This document shows, in pieces, positions 32,736-41,221 of a DNA stretch of 64,000 nucleotides (positions are counted from its first letter, which is position 1; each line of letters starts with the position of its first letter). The DNA comes from Hymenobacter cavernae. GTDB taxonomy: Bacteria; Bacteroidota; Bacteroidia; Cytophagales; Hymenobacteraceae. The position numbers and the translations under genes were made by a program. The stretch covers positions 62,001 to 126,000 of the forward strand of contig NZ_BMHT01000001.1 of assembly GCF_014641455.1 (NCBI RefSeq), in the 5' to 3' direction. The notes beneath the pieces are model-generated. The model searched no databases and had not been told where the DNA came from. It was given only the letters and a program-made list of their open reading frames with translations.

Positions 32736-34787
32736 TTACACCTTCGCCAGCACCAGCGCCGTGCGGCTGGTCACGTAGAGACTGAGCTTTTCAACGCCAT
32801 CCTCTCCAAACGTTTCGTAGGTGATGGCATCGTCTATTCGATCAAAGCCACCGAAGCGACCATTATCGGTGGTCAGAATAATGCGGTAACGGGCGCGCTT
32901 GGGCGTGGGCACGAAGAAGCGGTAGTCGGGCACGCTACGGCTGACGTGGAAGTTGAACACGAAAACCAAGCCGCCCCGCTCGAAGATAAGCACCTGGTTT
33001 TCTGGATCATTGTTGAGCAATTTAGCCTGTCCGGCCGCGAGCAGGCGACGCTCTTTGGCGGTGGCAATCATAGCGCCATCGAAGTTTTGCAGCTGCTGAT
33101 AGCGCAGATCGGGGTTGTCGGCCAGCGACCATTGCCGACGTGCGTGTTGGTAGCTCCAGTTGTTGCCCAGGCGCGGAAAATCGACCCACTCGGGGTGGCC
33201 GAACTCGTTGCCGATAAAGTTCAGGTAGGCTTCGCCGCCCAAGGAAAGCGTAAGCAGCCGGATCATCTTGTGCAGGGCCACGCCGCGCGCCACCACCGGG
33301 TCGGGGTCATCCTGGCGCATGTGGCTGTAGAGCGCCGTATCCATTAACCAGTGCGACAAGGTCTTATCTCCTACCAGCGCCTGGTCGTGGCTTTCGGCAT
33401 AGGCCACGGTTTTCTCGCCCTGGCGGCGGTTGGTGAGCGTATACCACAGATCACCTAGGTTCCAGTCTTCGTCGGGCTTGTGCTTGAGCAGCTTAATCCA
33501 GTAATCTGGGATGCCCATGCCCAGGCGATAGTCGAAGCCGATGCCGCCTTCCTGAATGGGCCGGCACAGGCCGGGCATCCCGCTCATGTCTTCGGCAATG
33601 AGTAAGGCGCTGGCTTTCATCTCCTTTACCAGCGTGGCCGCTAGCTGTAAGTACAGAATGGCATCATCGTCGGCTTCAGGCCCGAAATACTGATCGTAGC
33701 CGCTGAAAGCTACCCCTTCGCCGTGGTGCTGATAAAGCATGCTAGTCACCCCATCGAAGCGGAAGCCGTCGAAGTGAAACTCTTCGAGCCAGTAGCGCAA
33801 ATTCGACAGCAGAAACTGCTGCACCTCGGGCTTGCCGTAGTTGAACAGCTTGGAATCCCAGCCGGCGTGATTGCCGCGAGGACCTTCGTGAAAGTACTGT
33901 CCGCCGGAGCCATCGAAGTCAGCCAAGCCCTCAGCTTCGTTTTTCACGGCGTGCGAATGTACCACATCGAGTAGCACGGCAATGCCGCAGTTGTGGGCTT
34001 CGTTGATGAGGTGCTTCAGCTCCTCGGGCGTACCAAAGCGCGAGGAAACGGCGAAGAAATTGGCGACATGGTAGCCAAAGGAGCCATAGTACGGGTGCTC
34101 CATAATGGCCATGATTTGCAGACAGTTGTAGCCCAGCGCCTGCACCCGTGGCAATACCTTCTCCGCAAACTCCAGGTAGCTGCCTACCCTATGTTCTTCC
34201 GTCGCCATGCCGATGTGGCACTCGTAAATGAACGGCTCGCGCACGCAGTTCGGGATGCGAAACTTCTGGTCGGTCCAGGTGAACGGCAGGCTAGGTCGCC
34301 ACACTTGGCCGGCAAAGTCGTTGGTTTCGGGGTCTTGCACGGCTCGGCGCAAGGTGGCCGGCAGCCGGTCTTTGGCGCCGTTTTGGGTCACGACGTGCAC
34401 TTTGTAGCGGCTGTAGTGCCGCAGTGCTTCGCTGTATTGAGCATCCGGCAAAAACACTTCCCACACACCGTTTGATCCTTTCTGTAAGGGCGTTGCGTGC
34501 CGGTCCCAGTTGTTGAAGTCGCCTACCAAGTAGAGGGCTTCGGCGGCGGGCGCCCATTCGCGATACCAATGACCACGGCGACGCGAATCGTAGTTAAGAC
34601 CTAGCCATTGGTGAGCCGAGGCAAACTTGGATAGCGAGCCGTATTCCTGCCGGATGGCGGCCAGACGTTCTTCTAACCTAGCCTGGCGGGCCAGCAACAC
34701 AGGCTCGTAGGGCGCAAGCCACGTATCCTGCTGCACAAGCGGCAACACGGGAGCAACAACGGGGGCGGGAGTGGTTTCAGGTGTCAT
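32736..34787 (-). CDS. glgB: 1,4-alpha-glucan branching enzyme (GH13)
   Basis: The enzyme cuts alpha-1,4-glucan chains and re-attaches them as alpha-1,6 branches in glycogen. At 683 residues it is of the shorter type that resembles eukaryotic branching enzymes. An N-terminal CBM48-like domain (REWAPAAEALYLVGDFNNWD) is followed by the catalytic barrel: IYECHIGMATEEHRVGSY, VLLDVVHSHAVKN, FHFDGFRFDGVTSM with the nucleophile Asp, LLIAEDMSGMPG with the acid Glu, and YAESHDQALVGDKT with the transition-state His/Asp. A C-terminal beta domain closes it. No glycogen synthase lies next to it; an orphan GT-like half is 13 kb away. Confidence 0.95.
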   Translation of the reverse strand: MTPETTPAPVVAPVLPLVQQDTWLAPYEPVLLARQARLEERLAAIRQEYGSLSKFASAHQWLGLNYDSRRRGHWYREWAPAAEALYLVGDFNNWDRHATPLQKGSNGVWEVFLPDAQYSEALRHYSRYKVHVVTQNGAKDRLPATLRRAVQDPETNDFAGQVWRPSLPFTWTDQKFRIPNCVREPFIYECHIGMATEEHRVGSYLEFAEKVLPRVQALGYNCLQIMAIMEHPYYGSFGYHVANFFAVSSRFGTPEELKHLINEAHNCGIAVLLDVVHSHAVKNEAEGLADFDGSGGQYFHEGPRGNHAGWDSKLFNYGKPEVQQFLLSNLRYWLEEFHFDGFRFDGVTSMLYQHHGEGVAFSGYDQYFGPEADDDAILYLQLAATLVKEMKASALLIAEDMSGMPGLCRPIQEGGIGFDYRLGMGIPDYWIKLLKHKPDEDWNLGDLWYTLTNRRQGEKTVAYAESHDQALVGDKTLSHWLMDTALYSHMRQDDPDPVVARGVALHKMIRLLTLSLGGEAYLNFIGNEFGHPEWVDFPRLGNNWSYQHARRQWSLADNPDLRYQQLQNFDGAMIATAKERRLLAAGQAKLLNNDPENQVLIFERGGLVFVFNFHVSRSVPDYRFFVPTPKRARYRIILTTDNGRFGGFDRIDDAITYETFGEDGVEKLSLYVTSRTALVLAKV

Positions 34788-34866
34788 GGCGCGGAAAGGT
34801 TTGCTTTAAAGCTACGATAACAAATAAGTTGCGGCTGAAGCAGAAGCAGAACTTCGATAGGGCAAG

Positions 34867-35081
34867 CTGTCATTCCGAGCTAAGCGAGGAATCTGGATTA
34901 AATGCCAGAAGTAAACATCGCCCAAAAAGCATTAACGTCATGCTGAGCCTGTCGAAGCATCTCTACCGCCAAAGTATATGATTTACCAGTACGGTAGAGA
35001 TGCTTCGACAGGCTCAGCATGACCGTTCTTTAATTGTTTTAGGTTCATTACTCAGATTCCTCGCCTAGCTCGGAATGACAG
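34867..35081. repeat. Nested palindromes: family B element inside the loop of a family A element
   Basis: Outer arms 34867-34895 and 35053-35081 match family A (CTGTCATTCCGAGCTA.GCGA) with one G/A difference. Inside their enlarged loop sits a complete family B palindrome with perfect 32-bp arms 34937-34968 and 34992-35023. Other family A copies have loops of only 22-25 nt, so insertion of B into A is the simplest reading. It occupies most of the 371-bp gap between the branching enzyme and the gamma-glutamyltransferase gene. Confidence 0.9.
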
Positions 35082-35158
35082 GCTAGGCTCTTACGCTATT
35101 CTTGCCTTTCTTGAAAGCCCTGTTGCCGCGCAAGGTAGCAGCCCTCACCCTAACCTGC

Positions 35159-36916
35159 ATGAAAAGACACCTCTACCCTCTCGCGCTGGCTGCTTTGTTT
35201 GCCTGCACCAGCACGGCCACGCGCCCGTCAGCATCTACGGCCTCGCAGGCGACGCTGGCCGCCACGCCGCCCACCACGACGGCTAGCGTAACGGCGGCAA
35301 AGGCCATGGTTGTTTCCGCTCACCCGGAGGCATCGCGCATTGGGCTGGAGGTTTTGCGAAAAGGCGGCAATGCGTATGATGCGGCCGTGGCGGTGCAGTT
35401 TGCGCTGGCCGTGGCTTTGCCAGCGGCGGGCAATATTGGCGGCGGCGGCTTCGTGCTCTACCACGGTGCCGATGGGCAGGAAGGCGCCCTTGACTTCCGC
35501 GAAATGGCCCCTGCCTCCGCCAATCGTGACATGTACCTCGATGCGCAAGGCAACGTAGTGCCCAGCCGTAGCACCGCCGGCCACCTGGCCACGGGCGTGC
35601 CGGGTTCGGTAGCAGGGATGGAAGCTTTGCACAAAAAGCTAGGTAAGCTGCCCTGGGCCGAGCTTGTGCAGCCAGCCGTTGAACTGGCCGCGAGAGGACT
35701 GAGGCTCACCGCGAAAGAAGCCGCTGGCCTGAATAATAACCGCGAGAACTTCCTGAAGTATAATGCCCAAACGCCGCCCGCCTACGTGCGCCCCGACGGC
35801 CAAACGCGCCCTTGGCAGCAAGACGACTTAATTCAGTACCCTGACCTAGTCCGCACGCTGGAACGCATCCGCGACAAAGGCCGCGACGGTTTCTACCAGG
35901 GCGAAACGGCCGACCTGATCGTGGCGGAAATGCAGCGGGGCGGCGGCATTATCACCAAGCAAGACCTGCAAAACTACCAGGCCAAGTGGCGCACGCCCTT
36001 GCACGGCCACTACCGCGGCTACGATGTGCTGGCTTTCCCACCGCCTAGCAGCGGCGGCGTGGCTTTGCTGCAAATGCTGCAAATGTTGGAGCCCTACAAC
36101 CTAGGTGCGCTGGGCTGGCACTCGCCGCAGGGCGTCCACCTCATCACGGAAGCCGAGCGCCGCGTGTACGCCGACCGCGCCAAGTACCTCGGCGACCCTG
36201 ACTTCGGCCGGGTGCCGGTGACGCAACTGCTGGATCAGAAGTACAACAAGAACCGCATGGCCACCATTCGCCGCGACGGCCGCGCCACGCCGAGCAGCGA
36301 AGTGACAGCCGGCGTCGGCCTGCCCGGCTACGAAAGCGACCAAACCACGCACTACAACATTGTGGATGCGCAGGGCAACGCGGTTTCGTGCACGACGACG
36401 CTCAACGGCTCCTATGGCAGCAAAGTCGTGGTGGCAGGCGCGGGCTTTCTGCTTAATAATGAGATGGATGACTTCTCGTCCAAAGTGGGCGTGGCGAATA
36501 TGTATGGCTTAATTGGCGGCGCGGCCAATGCCATTGCGCCCGGCAAACGCATGCTGTCCTCTATGACGCCGACCATTCTCACGAAGAAAGGCAAGCTGGC
36601 GATGATAGTGGGCACGCCAGGCGGCAGCACCATCATTACCAGCGTGATGCAGGGCATTTTGAACGTCATCGACTACCACCAGGATGCCCAGCAAGCCGTA
36701 GCGGCGCCGCGCCTGCATCACCAGTGGCTCCCCGATCAGATTGATGCTGAGGAAAGCGCCCTGCTGCCTGCGGCCCAAGACACGCTCCAAAAGCGTGGCT
36801 ACACCATCAAAACAGGTAGCCACTGGGGCCGCATGGAAATCATCTGGGTGCTGCCCGATGGTCGCTTGCAAGGCGGCGCCGACCCTAGGGGCGATGATAC
36901 GGCGGTGGGGTATTAA
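35159..36916 (+). CDS. ggt: Gamma-glutamyltransferase (glutathione hydrolase)
   Basis: The enzyme hydrolyses glutathione and transfers the gamma-glutamyl group; it is made as one chain that cleaves itself. With the ATG at 35159 it starts MKRHLYPLALAALFACTSTA, so it is likely a lipoprotein anchored in the envelope (Cys at ALFAC), 585 residues long. GGNAYDAAVAVQFALAV and GGGFVLYHG mark the large subunit. The self-cleavage and catalytic Thr is the first Thr of TTHYNIVD (about residue 396), followed by NAVSCTTTLNGSYGS, NNEMDDFSSK and GTPGGSTIITSV. All key motifs are intact. Upstream codons from 35102 give no signal peptide and are excluded. Confidence 0.94.
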   Translation: MKRHLYPLALAALFACTSTATRPSASTASQATLAATPPTTTASVTAAKAMVVSAHPEASRIGLEVLRKGGNAYDAAVAVQFALAVALPAAGNIGGGGFVLYHGADGQEGALDFREMAPASANRDMYLDAQGNVVPSRSTAGHLATGVPGSVAGMEALHKKLGKLPWAELVQPAVELAARGLRLTAKEAAGLNNNRENFLKYNAQTPPAYVRPDGQTRPWQQDDLIQYPDLVRTLERIRDKGRDGFYQGETADLIVAEMQRGGGIITKQDLQNYQAKWRTPLHGHYRGYDVLAFPPPSSGGVALLQMLQMLEPYNLGALGWHSPQGVHLITEAERRVYADRAKYLGDPDFGRVPVTQLLDQKYNKNRMATIRRDGRATPSSEVTAGVGLPGYESDQTTHYNIVDAQGNAVSCTTTLNGSYGSKVVVAGAGFLLNNEMDDFSSKVGVANMYGLIGGAANAIAPGKRMLSSMTPTILTKKGKLAMIVGTPGGSTIITSVMQGILNVIDYHQDAQQAVAAPRLHHQWLPDQIDAEESALLPAAQDTLQKRGYTIKTGSHWGRMEIIWVLPDGRLQGGADPRGDDTAVGY

Positions 36917-36937
36917 CGAAAATCCCCTTACACATAG

Positions 36938-37043
36938 AACGTCATGTCGACCAACGGGAGACATCTCGCGTGCAGCGGTAAACCCTAACGAATGGAGTTA
37001 CTACTGCACGCGAGATGTCTCCCGCTGGTCGACATGACGTTCC
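36938..37043. repeat. Intergenic palindrome, family C (39-bp stem)
   Basis: Arms 36938-36976 and 37005-37043 are complementary with one G/A difference (core GTCATGTCGACCA.CGGGAG and ACATCTCGCGTGCAG); the loop is 28 nt. Related copies: 58499-58602 and fragments at 16242-16362. It separates convergent genes. Confidence 0.92.
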
Positions 37044-37060
37044 TCTATGCTAGCAGCCAA

Positions 37061-37414
37061 TTACTGCTGCACCTGCTTCAGCTCGCGGGCTAGGTCGCTG
37101 AGTTTCTGACCTAGCTTGTATAGGCTGTCCAGAAAGATGGGGTTGGCACCGTCGGCCAGGGCGTTGATGTGTTCGGCCAGCGTTTGCAGGGAAGCGGAGA
37201 TTTGTGCCGCGTCGCCGCCAGTTAGGTAGCCTTTCAGAGCCACCAGGTCGCCGATGATGGTGTTGTACGTCGTACCGTTGTCGCCTTGCAGGAGCGTGAT
37301 CCAGCCGTCAATTTTTGCGGGAGCAGCGGCGGCAAGCTGGTTCAAATCTTCGATACCGAGTGCTGCCAACGTAGTTTCGAACTGTTTGGCGCTATCTGAA
37401 TGTGAAATGGACAT
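37061..37414 (-). CDS. Small helical protein, paralogue trio member 3
   Basis: The 117-residue protein (MSISHSDSAKQFETTLAALG) is predicted all-helical, with a heptad-like spacing of Leu and Ile and no signal peptide. It shares with its two upstream neighbours the ordered pattern I-x-x-W-I-x-x-L, then L..LK.YL..GD...IS.SLQ.L.E, then a final L..LGQ.L..LA segment. Identity by eye is low but the blocks and length (117, 119, 123) agree, so the three are tandem duplicates. It starts 10 bp after the end of the middle gene. No known family is recognised. Confidence 0.75.
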   Translation of the reverse strand: MSISHSDSAKQFETTLAALGIEDLNQLAAAAPAKIDGWITLLQGDNGTTYNTIIGDLVALKGYLTGGDAAQISASLQTLAEHINALADGANPIFLDSLYKLGQKLSDLARELKQVQQ

Positions 37415-37424
37415 CGTTGCGGGG

Positions 37425-37784
37425 TTATTCGGGTGAGTTTAAAGGAGCTTTTACGCCATCGGCGGCACGCAGGAGCACCTGACCGAGCTGCTGCAATTGT
37501 TCTTTGTATTCGTCACCGGCCTGATCGGCCGCTTTGGTGGTACTTTCACCGAGGCGCTGCAAAGAGCCGCTGATGCGGTCAGTGTCTTTGTCGTTGAGGT
37601 AGGTTTTCAGGTTTTGCAGCTCCTCAACCATATCGTTGCCGCCGGTCACGCCGAACGTGCGCAGGGCAGTAATCCAGCTGTCGATAACGATGGGAGCCTC
37701 AATGAGGGCCGCATGCAGGTTGCCGCTCAGTATGTCTTTGGTGGAGCGCAGGTTAGCATCCGGATTTGACGGATCAGTTGGCAT
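37425..37784 (-). CDS. Small helical protein, paralogue trio member 2
   Basis: The 119-residue protein (MPTDPSNPDANLRSTKDILS) has the trio blocks IVIDSWITALRTFG, MVEELQNLKTYLNDKD, RISGSLQRLGESTTKAADQA and LQQLGQVLLRAADGVKA. It is acidic overall, with no membrane segment or Cys. Being 55 bp from the first copy and 10 bp from the third, it is surely co-transcribed. Four-helix or coiled-coil bundles with such motifs often self-associate, so a mixed oligomer of the three is plausible, though nothing in the sequence proves it. Confidence 0.75.
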   Translation of the reverse strand: MPTDPSNPDANLRSTKDILSGNLHAALIEAPIVIDSWITALRTFGVTGGNDMVEELQNLKTYLNDKDTDRISGSLQRLGESTTKAADQAGDEYKEQLQQLGQVLLRAADGVKAPLNSPE

Positions 37785-37839
37785 AAAGCGAGTGGGTTAG
37801 GGTAAAAAAGCCTGTCGGTAATCAGGCGGTAAAATCAGT

Positions 37840-38211
37840 TTATAAAGAGGCCTTTACGTTGCCGGCGACTATCACGAGCAACTGACCTAGGTGGCGCAGC
37901 TGGTCGCCGATGCCATTGTGCAGGTGGTCGCCGGCCCAGGTGTGGATGTTGCTGGCGGCGCGTGAGGTTTGCTCGCCGAGGCGTTGCAACAACTCGTGCG
38001 TGTTCGCTTTGTCGCCGCTGCGGACGTAGTCGCGGAGCTGTTGAAGGTCGGAGCCGATGGCCGTTAGCGCGGCGATATTGGAGTTTTGCAGAAACGGAAT
38101 CCAGGTATCTAGGTGGTCAAGCGCAATCTGCGGATCACGCGAGTTGTTGATGGTGTCGGAAATCGCCAGATTGGTTGCGTACAGCTGATCGTTGAGGTTA
38201 TCAGAAGCCAT
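37840..38211 (-). CDS. Small helical protein, paralogue trio member 1
   Basis: This first member of the trio has 123 residues (MASDNLNDQLYATNLAISDT). The blocks are LDHLDTWIPFLQNSN, DLQQLRDYVRSGDKANTHE, LLQRLGEQTSRAASN and GDQLRHLGQLLVIVAGNVKA. It has a slightly basic His-containing C-terminal half, unlike the acidic middle copy. The promoter for the trio should lie in 38212-38399, shared with the divergent membrane-protein gene at 38400; I see no clear -7 box there. Function unknown. Confidence 0.75.
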   Translation of the reverse strand: MASDNLNDQLYATNLAISDTINNSRDPQIALDHLDTWIPFLQNSNIAALTAIGSDLQQLRDYVRSGDKANTHELLQRLGEQTSRAASNIHTWAGDHLHNGIGDQLRHLGQLLVIVAGNVKASL

Positions 38212-38399
38212 GAACGTAGAAAGTTTAGGTGAGGGAGCGTACTAGTTTGCTCTTTACGCCTTCCGCCGCAGCCACGTTGTATCGGCCAGCATCTTGCACT
38301 TCCGAATCCGATTGGCGGCTAGCGTTCTGCTCGCTCAGAACCTAGCTTTTTGCCCTTGTGCCATAACTGGCCAGCTGATTTTGCGTCTTTTGAAATAGC

Positions 38400-38855
38400 A
38401 TGAAGAAAAAGCTAGCTGAATGGGTCAAACGCTACCTGCCCGCCGAGGTGCTCTCGTTGGCTGCGACGCTGGCGGCGGGCGGCGCCACCTTCGCCCTCAC
38501 GCACAACCGCACCAGCACGGCGCTAGCGGCAACGTGGGCCGGCAACGTGGCGTATTTTGGCTGCATTCTGCTGCAAGACATTCGCACCACGCGCCGCACC
38601 CATCGCGCAGCCGGTAAAGACTATACTACCAAGACGTTTGGTAAAAATATCCGGGCCCTCGTGGTGGAGTTTGGTGCCGCTGAGGTGCTCGACAGCTTTC
38701 TGATTCGGCCGCTGCTCATGTACTACCTGCCGCTGTGGCTGGGCACTTTATCGGGTGGCATTCTGGCGGCTAAGCTCGCGGCGGATGTTACGTTCTACAT
38801 CCCGGCCGTCATCAGCTACGAGCTGAGTAAGAAGCGGCTGCGCGATTTTCGGTAA
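38400..38855 (+). CDS. Conserved membrane protein, function unknown
   Basis: The 151-residue product (MKKKLAEWVKRYLPAEVLSL) shows four or so hydrophobic segments at about 14-32, 38-58, 85-112 and 113-138, with a basic cytoplasmic loop (RTTRRTHRAAGKDYTTKTFG) and a basic C-terminus (KKRLRDFR). The phrase LVVEFGAAEVLDSFLIRPLL places acidic residues in a membrane-near helix. I recognise no family with certainty. It is divergent from the helical trio and followed by palindromic DNA. Confidence 0.75.
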   Translation: MKKKLAEWVKRYLPAEVLSLAATLAAGGATFALTHNRTSTALAATWAGNVAYFGCILLQDIRTTRRTHRAAGKDYTTKTFGKNIRALVVEFGAAEVLDSFLIRPLLMYYLPLWLGTLSGGILAAKLAADVTFYIPAVISYELSKKRLRDFR

Positions 38856-38879
38856 CCCCGTTGATAATTCGACAACAAA

Positions 38880-38912
38880 AACCCTGACAGAGGCTTGAAG
38901 CCCTGTCAGGGT
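38880..38912 (-). terminator. Intrinsic terminator, minus orientation
   Basis: AACCCTGACAG (38880-38890) and CTGTCAGGGTT (38902-38912) form an 11-bp stem. The run of T's follows only on the minus strand, so it best serves the M1 peptidase gene, beyond the repeat at 38938-39037. It could still slow plus-strand transcription from 38400. Confidence 0.75.
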
Positions 38913-38937
38913 TGCAACGACAGCACGAAGCTGAATC

Positions 38938-39037
38938 TCACCCCCAGCCCCTCTCCTCGGGAGAGGGGTGCGTTCTAGAGAAGCAGCTAGGTTTGTCGTC
39001 TGGCACCCCTCTCCTGGGGAGAGGGGCTGGGGGTGAG
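38938..39037. repeat. Double-hairpin repeat of the CACCCCCAGCCCCTCTCC type
   Basis: The left part 38938-38971 (CTCACCCCCAGCCCCTCTCC with its own GGAGAGGGG return) and the right part 39003-39037 (GCACCCCTCTCC..GGAGAGGGGCTGGGGGTGAG) are reverse complements of each other and each can also fold alone. Repeats with this very wording are scattered in many unrelated bacterial genomes (from memory). It sits 4 bp from the 3' end of the M1 peptidase gene. Confidence 0.85.
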
Positions 39038-39040
39038 GTT

Positions 39041-41050
39041 TTACTTCGCATCCGGAAAGGCTACCGGTTGCCAGGTGTTATTGGCGGCGTTGATGTCGGG
39101 CAGGAGCTTCGTGGGGTTCAGCACCACCGACGTCAGCGGCGAGGTGGAGTTGTGGCGGAAGGTCCAGGTGCCGCCGCGCTGCCATATCTCGACGGGTAGG
39201 CGCACCGTGCTGGTTTTCCCGCTGGCTTCCTTGATTTCGGCAATAACCGGCATAACGGCCTGGCCGCGGTTTTCGATGGTAATGAGCGCACCTTTGCCAG
39301 GGTCCTGGTTGACGTAGGCCACGCCGGTCACAGCTTGGTCGAGGAACCAGTTTTCAAAGAACCACTCGTGCCAGAACCACGTCAGGTCTTCGCCGGCCAC
39401 CTCGTTCATCGTGCGGAAGAAGTCGCGGGGCTGCGGGTGCTTGAAGGCCCAACGCTTGATGTAGCTGCGGAAGGCGTAATCGAAGCGCTCGGGACCTAGG
39501 ATTTCCTCGCGCAGCAGGTACAGGCCGTAACCCGTTTTGCTATAAGCGGCAAAACCTAGGTTGCGGGCCTGCGTCACGTCGGGCACGGTGTAGGGCACGT
39601 CGGCATCCGGGAGCTGCATGGCGCGGATGATGGTAGGCGCCGTGCGACCTTCCACATCGGCCAACGCCTTGTACTCGCCGTTGTTGAAAGCCTTGGTGGA
39701 TAAGATGTTGATAAAGGTATTGAAGCCCTCGTCCATCCACGGGTACTTGCGCTCATTTGAGCCCACGATCATCGGAAACCAGTTGTGGCCGAACTCGTGG
39801 TCGGTCACGCCCCACAGGCGGCCCTTGGTTGAGCGGGCGCTGCAAAACACGATGCCCGGATACTCCATGCCGCCTACGATGCCGGCTACGTTGGTAGCCG
39901 CTGGGTACGTGTATTCGTACCACTGCTTCGAGTTGTACTCGATGCTCTTCTTCACGTATTCGGTCGAGCGGTTCCAGGCGGTATCCTGGGCTACTTCCGC
40001 GGGGTAGAGCGACATGGCCAACGACTTCCGGCCGCTGGGCAGGTTCATCTTGGCCGCATCCCACACGAAAGCCGACGACGCAGCCCACGCCACGTCACGT
40101 GCCTGCTGGCAGCGGAAGTGCCAAGTCAGGCGGCCGTTTTTGCCAGTCGGGCGCGAGCTAGGTTGCGTCACCTCGTCGGCGCTGCGCACAATTACGGTTT
40201 GGTCGGAGCCGGCCGCTTGGGCCAGGCGGCGCTGCTGGGCATCGGTGAGGACTTCGGCCTTATTCACCAACTCGCCCGAGCCACCCACGATGAAGTTGGC
40301 GGGCACGTTGATGGTGTAGTCGAAGTTGCCATATTCGAGGTAAAATTCGGCCGACAGGTACGGCAGCGTGTTCCAGCCTTCAATGTCGTCGTACACGGCC
40401 ATGCGCGGGTACCACTGGGCTAGCTCGAAGATTTCGCCGTTTTTGGTCTGGAGGCGACCTAGGCGGTCGGATCCGTACTGCGGAATGTTGAAGGCGTAGG
40501 CAATGCGGATCGTGAGCTTGTCGCCGTGCGGCTTCATGGCCTCGGGCAAGATGATCTGCATGCGCGTGTCGTTCACGCGGTATTGCGCCTTAGTTTTCTT
40601 GCCGTGCAACTCAATATCAACGGTTTGCAGCGTATCGCCACCCTGAAAGCCGGGAGCCGAGTTGCCATTGCGCGCGCCCGAAATGGGCGTAGTGGCCGCG
40701 CCGCGCGACTTCGGACCGAACAGATTTTGGTCGAGCTGCACCCACACGAAAGGCAGCGGATCGGGACTGTTGTTGGTGTAGGTGATATCGGCGGTGGCGC
40801 TGAGCCTAGCCTGCTTTTCGTCGAGCGTGGCGGCAATTTTATAATCGGCCGAATTCTGCCAGTACGTAGCCGAGGGCGCCCCACCGGCGGTGCGCGTTGC
40901 GGGGCCGCGCTCAGTGAGGAACGTGGGCGAAAACAGCGCACGGGCATTGTAGCGGGATTCAGCGGCAGGCCCCCCCATCTGCGCCGTGGCGAGCGTAGAC
41001 AAGAGCATTCCGGCGCTGAGCAGCAGGCCGGGCAACAAACGTTTCTTCAT
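39041..41050 (-). CDS. M1 family metallopeptidase, secreted
   Basis: The 669-residue zinc peptidase has a signal peptide ([24 protein letters not shown]). Residues about 60-290 form the N-terminal beta-saddle domain of M1 enzymes. The zinc site is [25 protein letters not shown] being the HExxH motif, and the third ligand Glu lies in WMDEGFNTF. The exopeptidase GxMEN-like motif appears as [13 protein letters not shown]-terminal beta domain ([20 protein letters not shown] then ITIENRG) follows. M1 enzymes remove N-terminal residues from peptides; here it would act in the periplasm or outside. No T9SS domain is present. Alone in its orientation. Confidence 0.95.
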   Translation of the reverse strand: MKKRLLPGLLLSAGMLLSTLATAQMGGPAAESRYNARALFSPTFLTERGPATRTAGGAPSATYWQNSADYKIAATLDEKQARLSATADITYTNNSPDPLPFVWVQLDQNLFGPKSRGAATTPISGARNGNSAPGFQGGDTLQTVDIELHGKKTKAQYRVNDTRMQIILPEAMKPHGDKLTIRIAYAFNIPQYGSDRLGRLQTKNGEIFELAQWYPRMAVYDDIEGWNTLPYLSAEFYLEYGNFDYTINVPANFIVGGSGELVNKAEVLTDAQQRRLAQAAGSDQTVIVRSADEVTQPSSRPTGKNGRLTWHFRCQQARDVAWAASSAFVWDAAKMNLPSGRKSLAMSLYPAEVAQDTAWNRSTEYVKKSIEYNSKQWYEYTYPAATNVAGIVGGMEYPGIVFCSARSTKGRLWGVTDHEFGHNWFPMIVGSNERKYPWMDEGFNTFINILSTKAFNNGEYKALADVEGRTAPTIIRAMQLPDADVPYTVPDVTQARNLGFAAYSKTGYGLYLLREEILGPERFDYAFRSYIKRWAFKHPQPRDFFRTMNEVAGEDLTWFWHEWFFENWFLDQAVTGVAYVNQDPGKGALITIENRGQAVMPVIAEIKEASGKTSTVRLPVEIWQRGGTWTFRHNSTSPLTSVVLNPTKLLPDINAANNTWQPVAFPDAK

Positions 41051-41221
41051 GGGTGATGGGTTGGCAAGAACAGATTTTGGTCAAGAACGGGAAAGCGCCT
41101 GGAAAGCTGCTTACCAACCTATTTTTCGCTGGCTGCTACGTTGTACAAAACCTCGTCAGTATAAACATTTCGAGCATACCTAGACTTTTCTATTCCATTC
41201 TAACCCTCCATAACACCCTTC

